From contig JACQDK010000111.1 of NCBI GenBank assembly GCA_016201135.1, positions 1-35,200 on the forward strand: a stretch of 35,200 nt of DNA, read 5' to 3'. The notes beneath the pieces are model-generated. The model searched no databases, was not told where the DNA came from, and saw only the letters and a list, made by a program, of their open reading frames with translations. The DNA comes from Actinomycetota bacterium (GTDB lineage: Bacteria > Actinomycetota > UBA4738 > HRBIN12). The position numbers and the translations under genes were made by a program. This document shows positions 11,339 through 19,559 of this stretch, one piece after another (within the stretch, counting starts at the first letter, position 1; each line of letters starts with the position of its first letter).

Positions 11339-12475
11339 CTGGGGTCGTACCGGGAAGAGTTCCCCGTCCTGGCGGGCAAGACGTATCTGATAAGCGCCTC
11401 GCTGGGCCCGGTGTCGCGGCGCTCCCAGGACCTGTTGCGGGGGTACATGGATGCGTGGGCGTCCAAGGGCGCGCCGGATCACGTCTGGACCGAGGACGTC
11501 TTCCCGGCAATGGGCAGGCTGAAGCGAACGTTCGCGGCGCTCGCGGGCTGCGACCCCGACGAGCTCGCGATCACGACCAACATCTCGATCGCGCTCGCGA
11601 CGATCGCCTCGTGTCTGGACTTCACGGGCCGGCGCAGGAAGGTGGTCCTGTCCGAGCTGGACTTCCCCACCGACGGCCACGTGTGGCTCGCGCAGCGGAG
11701 GCGCGGCGTCGAGGTGACCTTCCTGCGATCGGAGGACGGGCTCACGATCCCGTTCGAGGAGTACGAGCGAGCGATCGATGACGACACCGCCCTGGTGATG
11801 GTGAACAGGGTCCTGTACCGCTCCAGCGCGCTCGTGGACGCCAGGGCGATCTGCGACCTCGCGCGGGAACGAGGGGCGTACTCCTTCGTGGACGACTACC
11901 ACGGGATCGGCATAGTCCCGCTCGACCTGCGAGACCTGGGCTGCGACTTCTACACAGCGGGCGTGCTCAAGTGGCTCTGCGGGGGTCCGGGTCTCGCGTT
12001 CCTCTACGCGAGGCGCGACCTCCTGCCGAGCCTCGAGCCCGCGATCACGGGGTGGTTCGCGACCCGCGAGCCCTTCTCCTTCGACAACCGGCGCCTCGAC
12101 TACCACCCCACCGCGCGGCGGCTGGAGCACGGGACACCGCCGGCGCCCGTCGTCTTCATCGCACAGGGAGGCCTCGACGTGATCTCCGAGGCCGGCGTGG
12201 AGCGGATCCGCGCGCGTCAGGGCGAGCTGACCGACCGCGCCATCGCGCGCGCCGACGAGGCGGGACTCTCCGTCAGGACCCCGCGGTCACCGGGCGCCCG
12301 CGGCGGCGTCGTGAACGTCGGCGTCGGTCCCGAGGCGGGAAGGATCTGTCACGCGCTCCTCGCGCGCGACGTCTGCACGGACTTCCGGGGCGACGGCCTG
12401 CGGATCAGCCCGCACTTCTTCAACAGCGAGGACGACGTCGACCGGTGTTTCGAGGAGCTCTCGAAGATCCTGTAG
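11339..12475 (+). CDS. Class V (kynureninase-like) PLP-dependent aminotransferase
   Basis: PLP enzyme of fold type I. The family-conserved N-terminus FPVLAGKTYLISASLGPVSR begins upstream of the first ordinary start (GTG 11411), which would cut through it. No ATG, GTG or TTG is available upstream in frame. I place the start at CTG 11339, eight bases after the preceding stop, giving 378 residues. With that numbering the PLP-binding Lys is 211 (AGVLKWLCGG) and the cofactor Asp lies in SFVDDYHGIG near 186. The GGPGLAFLY and WFATREPFSFD segments are typical of the subgroup. Substrate unknown; cysteine desulfurase, kynureninase or an isopenicillin N epimerase-like enzyme are alternatives within the fold. 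The start is less certain than the family. Confidence 0.85.
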   Translation: MGSYREEFPVLAGKTYLISASLGPVSRRSQDLLRGYMDAWASKGAPDHVWTEDVFPAMGRLKRTFAALAGCDPDELAITTNISIALATIASCLDFTGRRRKVVLSELDFPTDGHVWLAQRRRGVEVTFLRSEDGLTIPFEEYERAIDDDTALVMVNRVLYRSSALVDARAICDLARERGAYSFVDDYHGIGIVPLDLRDLGCDFYTAGVLKWLCGGPGLAFLYARRDLLPSLEPAITGWFATREPFSFDNRRLDYHPTARRLEHGTPPAPVVFIAQGGLDVISEAGVERIRARQGELTDRAIARADEAGLSVRTPRSPGARGGVVNVGVGPEAGRICHALLARDVCTDFRGDGLRISPHFFNSEDDVDRCFEELSKIL

Positions 12476-12499
12476 CCGCGGAATCGGAAGGATCGGCCG

Positions 12500-13585
12500 T
12501 CACCGCACGCGGACGGGAACCCGCTGGACCATGTTGTTCGAGAGCCCGTGGTGGTTCCACGGCTGGTCGACGGGCTGTGTCGAGCCGGTCCCGTCCGTCG
12601 CCCGGGCCGCGAGCTCGTGCTCGCCGGGCGTCGCGTCCCAGCCGAACGTCCAGGAGCGCCACGCATAGAGCGAGGGCGGCATGGGACCGAGCGTCGCCCC
12701 GGCCCAGCTCGCTCCCCCGTCGGTGCTGCACTCCACCCGCTCGATGGGCGCGACGCCCGACCAGGCGCGCCCCTGCAGCAGCACCCGACCCGCGTCTACG
12801 ATCCGCACCCGCGTGAGGAACTCGGGGAACCCGGGCGGGATCATCAGGGCGCGCGGCTGCATCCGGGTGACAGGGGTGCCCGGCTCGCCCTCGCGCTGAC
12901 GCAGGCGGTAGGCATCCATCTGGTACCCCTCGAACGGCTCGGTGACGGCGGTCATCCTGGTGAGCCACTTCACGCTCGTCATGCCGTACCAGCCCGGCAC
13001 GAGCAGCCGGACGGGGAAGCCGTGCTGCGGCGGGAGCGGCTGACCGTTGATCTCGAAGGCGAGCAGGACGTCGTCGCGGAGAGCCTCGGCGACGCCCAGG
13101 CTCCGCTCGTAGTCCTGCTCGGCGTCGCCCTGGATCCCGTGGTCGGCGCCGGTGAAGACGATCTCGACCGCGTCGGCCTCGAGGCCCGCCTCCTGAAGGA
13201 TCGGCCGGAGGGGCGTGCCGGTCCATTCTGCCGTGCCCACCGCCTCGCTGAGCCACGGCTGCGAGACCGGCCGAGGATGCAGGCGCGCGCGGCCGTTCCC
13301 GGCGCACTCCATCGTCACGACCGTGGTCACGAACGGCCGCGCGCGAAGGTCATCCATCCCGAGGACGAGCGGCCGCTCGACCCTTCCTCCCACCTCGACC
13401 GTCCAAGTCGCCGCGTCGGCGTTCGGGATGTCGAAGTGAGTGAGCAGGTAGTGCATCCCGATCGGCGTGACGTCGTACCGGAGCGCCTCGAGCGGCATGC
13501 CGTGGTTCCGCGCGGCGAGCTGCAACTCGTCGAGGCTGATCTCCTCGGTCGACGAAACACCCGGGCGCGGGTCGATCATGCTCAT
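12500..13585 (-). CDS. Sulfite oxidase-family molybdopterin oxidoreductase (no heme)
   Basis: 361 residues. The molybdopterin domain holds the molybdenum-coordinating Cys94 in VVTMECAGNGR, then the conserved WTGTPLRPILQEAG, GADHG and HGFPVRLLVPGWYGMTSVKWL segments. The C-terminal Ig-like Mo-co dimerisation domain follows (about 235-361), ending WNHHGLSNNMVQRVPV. There is no cytochrome b5 domain and no Tat or Sec signal peptide at the N-terminus, so a cytoplasmic enzyme is likely. The physiological substrate may be sulfite or another S- or N-oxide. Two ATGs lie six bases apart (13585 and 13579); the first fits the promoter spacing. Confidence 0.9.
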   Translation of the reverse strand: MSMIDPRPGVSSTEEISLDELQLAARNHGMPLEALRYDVTPIGMHYLLTHFDIPNADAATWTVEVGGRVERPLVLGMDDLRARPFVTTVVTMECAGNGRARLHPRPVSQPWLSEAVGTAEWTGTPLRPILQEAGLEADAVEIVFTGADHGIQGDAEQDYERSLGVAEALRDDVLLAFEINGQPLPPQHGFPVRLLVPGWYGMTSVKWLTRMTAVTEPFEGYQMDAYRLRQREGEPGTPVTRMQPRALMIPPGFPEFLTRVRIVDAGRVLLQGRAWSGVAPIERVECSTDGGASWAGATLGPMPPSLYAWRSWTFGWDATPGEHELAARATDGTGSTQPVDQPWNHHGLSNNMVQRVPVRVR

Positions 13586-13622
13586 ACCACCCGTCTATAC
13601 CGGGTGGTCGAAGAACACGCAA
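13586..13622 (-). promoter_or_regulatory. Promoter of the molybdoenzyme gene
   Basis: On the minus strand TTGCGT (13622 to 13617), 17 bases, TATAGA (13599 to 13594), eight bases, ATG. The spacing between hexamers is ideal and the mRNA would have no leader or a leader of one or two bases. Confidence 0.5.
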
Positions 13623-13643
13623 CCCGCTTCGCGCGAGAGCGGG
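13623..13643 (-). terminator. Stem-loop after the 59-residue gene
   Basis: On the minus strand CCCGCT, a nine-base loop, AGCGGG, then TTGCGTGTTCTT. It begins eight bases after the stop at 13651, and the T-rich tail supports an intrinsic terminator. The tail doubles as the -35 region of the next gene. Confidence 0.5.
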
Positions 13644-13650
13644 CGAGACG

Positions 13651-13830
13651 TCAGGCGGCCTTGTGGATCTCGCCCGGTCGCCGGAGCTCGTGCACGCGGG
13701 CGCTCCTGCGGCTGTAGATCAGGCTCATCACGAAGCCGTACACGAGACCGAGCGCCGCGAGCAGCGCGAGGGTGCCGAGCGCCTGAAGCAGTGTCAGGTC
13801 GCCACCGGGAGGCGGCATCACACCTAGCAT
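13651..13830 (-). CDS. 59-residue single-pass membrane peptide, unknown
   Basis: Starts MLGVMPPPGGDL. One strongly hydrophobic helix spans about 13-38 (TLLQALGTLALLAALGLVYG lies within it), followed by a basic tail with Arg/Lys/His ending EIHKAA. The start is decided by an exceptional Shine-Dalgarno sequence, AAAGGAGGTGAT, which matches the 16S anti-Shine-Dalgarno over about 12 bases; GGAGG lies eight bases before ATG 13830. Earlier in-frame ATGs overlap that sequence. The gene is flanked by stem-loops on both sides and seems to be its own unit. The tail-in topology (positive-inside rule) would put the C-terminus in the cytoplasm. Function unknown; a small subunit of a membrane complex is one possibility. 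Confidence 0.7.
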   Translation of the reverse strand: MLGVMPPPGGDLTLLQALGTLALLAALGLVYGFVMSLIYSRRSARVHELRRPGEIHKAA

Positions 13831-13877
13831 CCTCATCACCTCCTTTGCCAGCATGAGGGTCGCGGACGCCCCCCGCC

Positions 13878-13893
13878 CGGGCCGAAGGGCCCG
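13878..13893 (-). terminator. Stem-loop after the amidohydrolase gene
   Basis: CGGGCC, loop GAAG on the plus strand, GGCCCG: a perfect six-base-pair stem 26 bases beyond the amidohydrolase stop. There is no T-run, which is common for GC-rich actinobacterial terminators. Confidence 0.35.
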
Positions 13894-13918
13894 CCTCGGA
13901 CGGTGCGGCCGGCCGCGC

Positions 13919-14968
13919 TCAGCGCAGGAGGACCACCGCCCCCGCGCGAACGACGAGGCGCAGATCGTCGAGCGCGCCGAGATCGTCCAGCGGGCTCCTC
14001 GCGAACGCCAGAAGGTCGGCCGGGGCCCCGGGCTCGAGGGGCGCGCGAACCATCGCCTCGAGCACCTCCTCGAACTCCAGGCCTGCCTCGGCAAGAAGGA
14101 GCGCCTCGCGCACGTGGATGCCGGGAGGGATCGCGCCGTTCCCGAGATCGGTGCCGTAGATCACCGCGCCTCCGGCGGCGTGGAACCGGCGGAGGTTGTC
14201 GAGCGCGATGCGGATCTCGGGCGTGTCGCGCCCGCGGCTCAAGATGTCGAGCGTCGAGACGATCCGCATCCGCTTCGCCGCTGTCTGGACCACGTCGTCG
14301 GAGAGCCGCTCCGTCCACGGGGTGTGCGCGAGCTCGTCCACGCCGGCCCCGAGCGCGCGTTCCACCTCGCCCCTGCCCTGCGCGTGGGCGGTCACCGGCA
14401 GGTCCAGCTCGTGGGCGACCTCGCAGATCGCGGCGAGCTCCCCATCGGAGGGGGTCGGGCCCGCTTCGGCGTTCAACGAGACCTTGATCGCGGCCGCGCC
14501 GAGCGAGGCCAGCTCCTTCACGACCGCGCGGGCGTCGTCGGGGCCTCGCAGCTCCCGCCCCGTCCCCGGCGGCGCCCACCCGTCCTGTGTGGGGTAGCCG
14601 CCCGGGCCCGTGAGCATCGGCCCGGCGGCGCGCACGAGCGGGCCGGTGTAGGTGGGGAGCTCGGAGGCATCTGCCAGGGGGAAGATCCGTTCAGGCGGCC
14701 ACGCGAGGTCCCGGACCGCGGTGACGCCGCGAAGGAGCACCGAGGCCGGGTCCGATAGCGCGATGTGCACATGGCGGTCGGCGGCGGCCGGCATGACGAA
14801 GCCGTCGATCTCCAGCACCTCGGGCTCGCCGGCCGGCGCCGACCTCGATCCCCTCGACCCCCGCGGTCCGGCCGCCACGATCTCGCCGCCCTCGCACACG
14901 ATCTCGGCGTCGCGCACCAGCCTGCCCGGGCCGAGCCAGGCCTGGGGAGCCCGGACGACGAGCGTCAC
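13919..14968 (-). CDS. Metal-dependent amidohydrolase (imidazolonepropionase-like)
   Basis: 349 residues from a GTG that overlaps the uvrB stop (GTGA). The N-terminal beta-sandwich is followed by the HxH metal motif at 66-68 (ADRHVHIA). Further likely active-site residues are the Lys in AAIKVSLNA, His in TAHAQGRG, His in DELAHTPW and Asp in YGTDLGNG. That is the HxH-K-H-H-D set of TIM-barrel amidohydrolases with a possible binuclear site. The family includes prolidases and imidazolonepropionase; the substrate cannot be told from sequence. Translational coupling to uvrB looks incidental. Confidence 0.88.
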   Translation of the reverse strand: MTLVVRAPQAWLGPGRLVRDAEIVCEGGEIVAAGPRGSRGSRSAPAGEPEVLEIDGFVMPAAADRHVHIALSDPASVLLRGVTAVRDLAWPPERIFPLADASELPTYTGPLVRAAGPMLTGPGGYPTQDGWAPPGTGRELRGPDDARAVVKELASLGAAAIKVSLNAEAGPTPSDGELAAICEVAHELDLPVTAHAQGRGEVERALGAGVDELAHTPWTERLSDDVVQTAAKRMRIVSTLDILSRGRDTPEIRIALDNLRRFHAAGGAVIYGTDLGNGAIPPGIHVREALLLAEAGLEFEEVLEAMVRAPLEPGAPADLLAFARSPLDDLGALDDLRLVVRAGAVVLLR

Positions 14969-16980
14969 GCTCCCACCCCCGCCTCGCGCATCTGGCGCAG
15001 CTCCTTCCGGAGCTCCCGCACCTCGTCGCGCAACCGCGCCGCGTACTCGAACCGGAGGTCCTTCGCGGCCTGGTGCATCTCCTCCTCGAGCGACTGGATC
15101 AGTCTGCCCAGCTCCTCCTGCGGCATCTCGGGCCGGCTCGGCTTGCGCCGACGCTCCTTCTTGGGCGTGGTCCTCGTGGGCTCCTCGCCGATCGAGAGCA
15201 GGATGTCGTTGATCTTGCGCCGCACCGTCTGTGGATCGATGCCGTTCTCCAGGTTGTACTCCGTCTGGATCTTCCGGCGGCGCTGGGTCTCGCCGATCGC
15301 CGACTTCATGGACTCGGTGACGTCGTCGGCGTACATCAGCACCTTGCCCTCGACGTTGCGCGCCGCGCGTCCGATCGTCTGGATCAGCGAGGTCTCCGAG
15401 CGCAGAAAGCCCTCCTTGTCCGCGTCCAGGATCGCCACCAGCGAGACCTCCGGCAGGTCGAGTCCCTCGCGCAGCAGGTTGATCCCGACGAGGACGTCGA
15501 ACTCGCCCAGGCGCAGGTCGCGCACGATCTCGATCCGTTGCAAGGTGTCCACCTCGGAGTGCAGGTAACGGACCCGGATCCCCATCTCGACCAGGTAGTC
15601 GGTGAGGTCCTCGGCCATCTTCTTCGTGAGCGTGGTCACGAGGACCCGGTGGTTCCGGTCCGCGCGCTTGCGGATCTCCTCGATCAGGTCGTCGACCTGC
15701 CCCTTCGTGGGGCGGATCTCGACGTCGGGGTCGATCAGTCCCGTCGGGCGCACGATCTGCTCGACCACGCGGCTCGACGCGCGGAGCTCGTAGGCGCTCG
15801 GCGTGGCGCTCATGTACACGACCTGCTTCGCTCGCTGTTGGAACTCCTCGAAGCGCAGCGGCCGGTTGTCGATCGCCGACGGCAGCCGGAACCCGTGCTC
15901 CACTAGCGTGGACTTGCGCGTGACGTCCCCCTCGTACATCGCGTGCAGCTGCGGCACCGTGACGTGCGACTCGTCGAGCACCACAAGGTAGTCGTCGGGG
16001 AAGTAGTCGAGAAGGGTGTAGGGCGCCGAGCCGGGGGCGCGGCCGTCGATGTGCCTCGAGTAGTTCTCGATGCCGGAGCAGAACCCGACCTCGCGGAGCA
16101 TCTCCAGGTCGTAGCTCGTGCGCATCCGCAGACGCTCGGCTTCGAGCAGCTTGCCCTGCGACTCCAGCTCGGCCAGGCGCTGCGCCAGCTCCTCCTCGAT
16201 CGTGACCAGCGCCTGCTTCATGCGCTCTTCGCTCGCCACGTAATGCGAGGCCGGGTAGATCAGCGTCTCGGCAAGATCGTCGTACAGCTCGCCGGTGAGC
16301 GGATCGAAGCGCGTGATCTTCTCGACCGTGTCGCCCCACCACTGGATCCGGTAGCCGATCTGCTCGTACGGCGGGAAGACCTCGAGCGTGTCGCCCTGCA
16401 CCCGGAACGTGCCCCGCGCGCGGCTGACGTTGTTGCGCTGGTACTGGATGTCGACCAGCCGGTGCATCGCGAACTCGAGCGGCAGGTCGACCCCCGTGAT
16501 GGGCCTCAGCAGCTGGCCCTCGTACTCGTCCGGCGAGCCCAGGCCATAGATGCACGAGACGCTCGCCACGATCAGCACGTCTCGCCGGGTGAGCAGCGCG
16601 GCGGTCGCCGAGTGGCGCAGCCGTTCGATCTCGTCGTTCACCGACGAGTCCTTCTCGATGTACGTGTCGGTCTGCGGGATGTAGGCCTCGGGCTGGTAGT
16701 AGTCGTAGTAGCTGACGAAGTACTCCACCGCGTTGTCGGGGAAGACCTCGCGGAACTCGTTGGCGAGCTGGGCTCCGAGCGACTTGTTGGGCGCGATCAC
16801 CAGCGTCGGGCGTTGCACGCGCTCGACCACGTGCGCGATCGTGAAGGTCTTGCCGGTGCCCGTGGCCCCCAGGAGCGTGATGCGCGGCTCGCCGGCCAGG
16901 ACCCCCTCCGCGAGCTGCTCGATCGCCAGCGGCTGGTCGCCGGAGGGCGTGAACTCGGATCGGATCTTGAAGGGAGGCAC
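14965..16980 (-). CDS. uvrB: Excinuclease ABC subunit B
   Basis: Helicase-like damage-verification subunit. 671 residues from GTG 16980, the normal size. Walker A is GATGTGKT at 38-45. The beta-hairpin that inserts at the lesion contains [12 protein letters not shown]. Walker B-type [12 protein letters not shown], the SATPSAYEL and TGLIDPD segments, and helicase motifs V and VI ([22 protein letters not shown]) are all present. The C-terminal UVR helix ([20 protein letters not shown]) binds UvrC. The GTG lies six bases after TAGAAT, so the mRNA is probably leaderless. Confidence 0.98.
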   Translation of the reverse strand: MPPFKIRSEFTPSGDQPLAIEQLAEGVLAGEPRITLLGATGTGKTFTIAHVVERVQRPTLVIAPNKSLGAQLANEFREVFPDNAVEYFVSYYDYYQPEAYIPQTDTYIEKDSSVNDEIERLRHSATAALLTRRDVLIVASVSCIYGLGSPDEYEGQLLRPITGVDLPLEFAMHRLVDIQYQRNNVSRARGTFRVQGDTLEVFPPYEQIGYRIQWWGDTVEKITRFDPLTGELYDDLAETLIYPASHYVASEERMKQALVTIEEELAQRLAELESQGKLLEAERLRMRTSYDLEMLREVGFCSGIENYSRHIDGRAPGSAPYTLLDYFPDDYLVVLDESHVTVPQLHAMYEGDVTRKSTLVEHGFRLPSAIDNRPLRFEEFQQRAKQVVYMSATPSAYELRASSRVVEQIVRPTGLIDPDVEIRPTKGQVDDLIEEIRKRADRNHRVLVTTLTKKMAEDLTDYLVEMGIRVRYLHSEVDTLQRIEIVRDLRLGEFDVLVGINLLREGLDLPEVSLVAILDADKEGFLRSETSLIQTIGRAARNVEGKVLMYADDVTESMKSAIGETQRRRKIQTEYNLENGIDPQTVRRKINDILLSIGEEPTRTTPKKERRRKPSRPEMPQEELGRLIQSLEEEMHQAAKDLRFEYAARLRDEVRELRKELRQMREAGVGA

Positions 16981-17008
16981 GGGGCGATTCTAGGCGCGGA
17001 GCCCGACA
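16981..17008 (-). promoter_or_regulatory. uvrB promoter with PafBC-like damage element
   Basis: On the minus strand: TGTCGGGC (17008 to 17001), eight bases, TAGAAT (16992 to 16987), six bases, GTG. The TGTCGG core and its distance to the -10 box are identical to the uvrA promoter; the element matches 6 of 8 positions of TGTCRGTG. No LexA-type box is visible. Confidence 0.5.
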
Positions 17009-17013
17009 CCTCG

Positions 17014-17060
17014 CGGTCGCCGGGCGCTCGCCTCGTGCTCGCCGGGCCTCGCGGCGACCG
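17014..17060 (-). terminator. Stem-loop after the amino acid ABC operon
   Basis: CGGTCGCC (17014-17021) pairs with GGCGACCG (17053-17060), with further GC-rich pairing inside. It begins 18 bases beyond the ATPase stop. No T-run, so termination is inferred from position and stability. Confidence 0.35.
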
Positions 17061-17078
17061 GGATCGGACCGAGGACCC

Positions 17079-17825
17079 TCACATCCTTCCGGCGGCGATG
17101 ATCCGTTGCAGGAACCGCTTCGTGCGCTCCTCCCTCGGCTCGCTGAATATCTGCGCGGGCGGCCCCTGCTCGAGGATCGCGCCTTCGTCCAGGAAACAGA
17201 CGCGGGAGGCGATGTCCTTGGCGAACCCCATCTCGTGCGTCGCGATCAGCATCGTCATCCCCCCCGAGGCGAGCTCGCGGATCACGTCGAGCACCTCGGC
17301 CACGAGCTCGGGGTCGAGCGCGCTCGTGACCTCGTCCAGCAGCATTATCGAGGGTCTCATCGCGAGCGCGCGCGTGATGGCCACGCGCTGCTGCTGTCCT
17401 CCCGACAGCCGGTCGGGGTACTCCTGCTCCTTGTCCAGCAGGCCGAACCGGCGGAGCAGCTCCCGCGCCTGCTGCTCGGCCTCCGCCCGAGACACGCCCA
17501 GGGCCTCCGTCGGCGCGAGGGTGAGGTTGCGGAGCACCGTCATGTGCGGGAACAGGTTGAACGCCTGGAACACGATCCCGATCTGCCGCCGGACGGCGTT
17601 CACGTCGACCCCTCGAGCGGTTATCTCGTCGCCGTGCACGACGATCCGGCCGGCCTCTATGGGTTCCAGCAGGTTCACGCAGCGGAGCAGGGTGGACTTG
17701 CCAGACCAGCTCGCGCCGATCAGGCAGACAACCTCGTGTTCGGCCATCGTGAGGTCCACGCCGCGCAGGACCTCGAGCTTGCCGAAGGACTTGCGGACGC
17801 CCTCGATCACGATCGCGTCGCTCAC
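17079..17825 (-). CDS. Polar amino acid ABC transporter, ATP-binding subunit (system 1)
   Basis: 248 residues, GlnQ/HisP type. Walker A at 37-44 is GASWSGKS; Trp40 is unusual where most relatives have GPSGSGKS, although the essential G-x4-GK-S residues are kept. [17 protein letters not shown] is the Q-loop region typical of amino acid importers. The signature [11 protein letters not shown], Walker [15 protein letters not shown] and switch His in ATHEMGF are intact. The GTG start overlaps the permease stop (GTGA). The substrate of the system is not determined. Confidence 0.95.
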   Translation of the reverse strand: MSDAIVIEGVRKSFGKLEVLRGVDLTMAEHEVVCLIGASWSGKSTLLRCVNLLEPIEAGRIVVHGDEITARGVDVNAVRRQIGIVFQAFNLFPHMTVLRNLTLAPTEALGVSRAEAEQQARELLRRFGLLDKEQEYPDRLSGGQQQRVAITRALAMRPSIMLLDEVTSALDPELVAEVLDVIRELASGGMTMLIATHEMGFAKDIASRVCFLDEGAILEQGPPAQIFSEPREERTKRFLQRIIAAGRM

Positions 17826-18520
17826 ATCAGACCTCCGGCCGATCGCCTACGCCGCTGCCGCTCGATCAGGTGATCCGTGAACCGCGCGAGGGGGATCGTG
17901 ATCACGATGAAGAGCGCGGCGGCCACCAGGAAGCTCGAGTAGTTGAAACGGAACGCCCCGTAGATCTGCGCCGCTCGAGCGGCCTCGATGTTGCCGAGCA
18001 CCGCGACGAGCGCCGTGTCCTTCTGAAGGCTGATGAAGTCGTTCAGGAGCGGTGGGATCACGCGCCGGATCGCCTGGGGGATCACGACGAAGCGGAGCGC
18101 CTGCCACTGGGACAGCCCGAGCGAGCGAGCCGCAGCAACCTGGCTGGGGTGAACCGACTCGATCCCCGCGCGGTAGACCTCGGCGACATAGGCCGAGTAC
18201 GAGAGCACGAGCGCGGCGACCGCGTAGATCACCGGAGATCGATAGAAGGAGAGCCCGCGGATCTCCAGACCGGGGACCCCGTAGCCCGTGATGTAGATCA
18301 CCAGCAGGAGGGGGATCCCTCGGAAGAAGTCGGTGTAGGCCGTGGCCACCAGGCGGAAGGGGAAGAACACGGGCCCTCGGATCTGCCGGACGACCGCGAT
18401 CACGAGCGCCAGTACGAGGATCAGCGGTTCGGCGACCAGGAACATCTTCACGTTCAGCAGGAACGCGCTCCAGATCGCCGGCTCTCCCTGCGAAGGGACG
18501 CCGAAGAAGGACTCCTTCAT
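17822..18520 (-). CDS. Polar amino acid ABC transporter, permease subunit (system 1)
   Basis: 232 residues of the HisM/GlnP family. The start MKESFFGV was chosen because upstream in-frame sequence is Arg/Gly-rich and unlike a permease. About five membrane helices are visible, the first at 18-38. DFFRGIPLLLVIY is a family signature and the EAA loop for ATPase contact is QVAAARSLGLSQWQALRFVV. One such subunit probably forms a homodimer. It has no strong Shine-Dalgarno sequence and lies 137 bases after the binding-protein gene, behind two stem-loops. Confidence 0.93.
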   Translation of the reverse strand: MKESFFGVPSQGEPAIWSAFLLNVKMFLVAEPLILVLALVIAVVRQIRGPVFFPFRLVATAYTDFFRGIPLLLVIYITGYGVPGLEIRGLSFYRSPVIYAVAALVLSYSAYVAEVYRAGIESVHPSQVAAARSLGLSQWQALRFVVIPQAIRRVIPPLLNDFISLQKDTALVAVLGNIEAARAAQIYGAFRFNYSSFLVAAALFIVITIPLARFTDHLIERQRRRRSAGGLM

Positions 18521-18530
18521 CGCGCATGGC

Positions 18531-18573
18531 TCGGCGGCCGCCGAGCATCTTCGACCCCCGCCCCGGCGGGGTC
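18531..18573 (-). repeat. Paired palindromes between binding-protein and permease genes (system 1)
   Basis: TCGGCGG/CCGCCGA is a perfect 14-base palindrome at 18531-18544. GACCCCCGCC (18553-18562) pairs with GGCGGGGTC (18565-18573) with one bulged C. They sit between the binding-protein stop and the permease start, where stem-loops often protect the 5' cistron and lower permease expression. Confidence 0.4.
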
Positions 18574-18657
18574 CCTCTGCCATCGCCCGGTTCCGGATCC
18601 CAGCCCAGAGATCGCTGGGCCCCGCCTCCTGCGCTCATCGAGCCGGACCGCCCCCGG

Positions 18658-19515
18658 CTACTGGATCAGAGGGTATGCGGTGTAGTTCTGGAGCCAGCGG
18701 GCCTGCAGCTGCTGGAGCGTCCCGTTGGATGTGAGCTGGCCGAGCACGGCGTTCACACACGGGACCAGCGAGTTCCGATGCTGGAACAGCAGGCCGAACT
18801 GCTCCGGCGGGTTCGCCGCCGCGAACCGGCCCACCACGGTCCCGTCCTTGATCGAGTACTGGAAGTAGTCGGCGGTGGGAATGTCGGTGACGATGCCGTC
18901 GATCTGCCCGGCGTTCAGCGCGGCCTTCGCGTCGTTCAGGGTGTCGAAGACGCGCGGCTGCTGCGTGGGCTTGATCACCTGCGAGATGAAGGCCAGGCTC
19001 GTGGTTCCCACCTGGTCCCCCAGCAGGAAAGGCTTGAGCGCCGCGACCGACGTGGCCGAGGCGATCGGCGTGCCCTTCCGTGCGACCAGCGCCTGGACGT
19101 CGTCGTAGTACCCGGTGCTGAAGTCAACGACCTGCGCGCGCTCCGGGGTGATCGAGATCTCGTTGATGTCGAAGTCGAAGTCCTTCGAGCCCGGCGCGTA
19201 CGACTTGTTGAACGGCTCGACGACCCACTTCACCTCCGACGGGTCGAACCCGAGTCCCTCTGCCACCGCGTACGCCACGGCCGACTCGTACCCGAGTCCG
19301 TTGGAGGGCTCGTTGTGCTTGAACCACGGGCTGTATACAGGGCTGTCCGTCGCCACCGTGAGCTGGCCCGGCGTCACCAGGTTGAGGTTGGAGGTGGCGC
19401 ACGCGGCGCCGGACGCCGAGGCAGACCCGCCGCCCCCGTTCGTCGTGCTGGAGCCGCTGCTGCACGCGGCCGCGATCATCGCGAGCGCCGCCACCGCAAC
19501 CACTGTCTTCCGCAT
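18658..19515 (-). CDS. Polar amino acid ABC transporter, substrate-binding lipoprotein (system 1)
   Basis: 285 residues. Signal peptide MRKTVVAVAALAMIAAAC with lipid-anchored Cys18, then a Ser/Thr/Gly linker to about 37. The mature SBP-bac-3 fold starts near LTVATDSPVYSPWF. INEISITPERAQVVDFSTGYY is the hallmark of the family. The ligand pocket segment SPWFKHNEPSNGLGYE is somewhat divergent. The start lies after AAGGGGG. Sequence upstream in frame overlaps the next operon and was left out. First gene of the SBP-permease-ATPase unit. Confidence 0.94.
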   Translation of the reverse strand: MRKTVVAVAALAMIAAACSSGSSTTNGGGGSASASGAACATSNLNLVTPGQLTVATDSPVYSPWFKHNEPSNGLGYESAVAYAVAEGLGFDPSEVKWVVEPFNKSYAPGSKDFDFDINEISITPERAQVVDFSTGYYDDVQALVARKGTPIASATSVAALKPFLLGDQVGTTSLAFISQVIKPTQQPRVFDTLNDAKAALNAGQIDGIVTDIPTADYFQYSIKDGTVVGRFAAANPPEQFGLLFQHRNSLVPCVNAVLGQLTSNGTLQQLQARWLQNYTAYPLIQ

Positions 19516-19546
19516 CAGCAACCCCCTTGGCCTCGCGGTCGGCCGG

Positions 19547-19552
19547 AGCCTA
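19547..19552 (-). promoter_or_regulatory. Possible -10 box for ABC system 1
   Basis: TAGGCT on the minus strand, 31 bases before ATG 19515, in the 44-base gap behind the ABC-2 permease stop. No convincing -35 hexamer. Confidence 0.3.
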
Positions 19553-19559
19553 GCACAGG

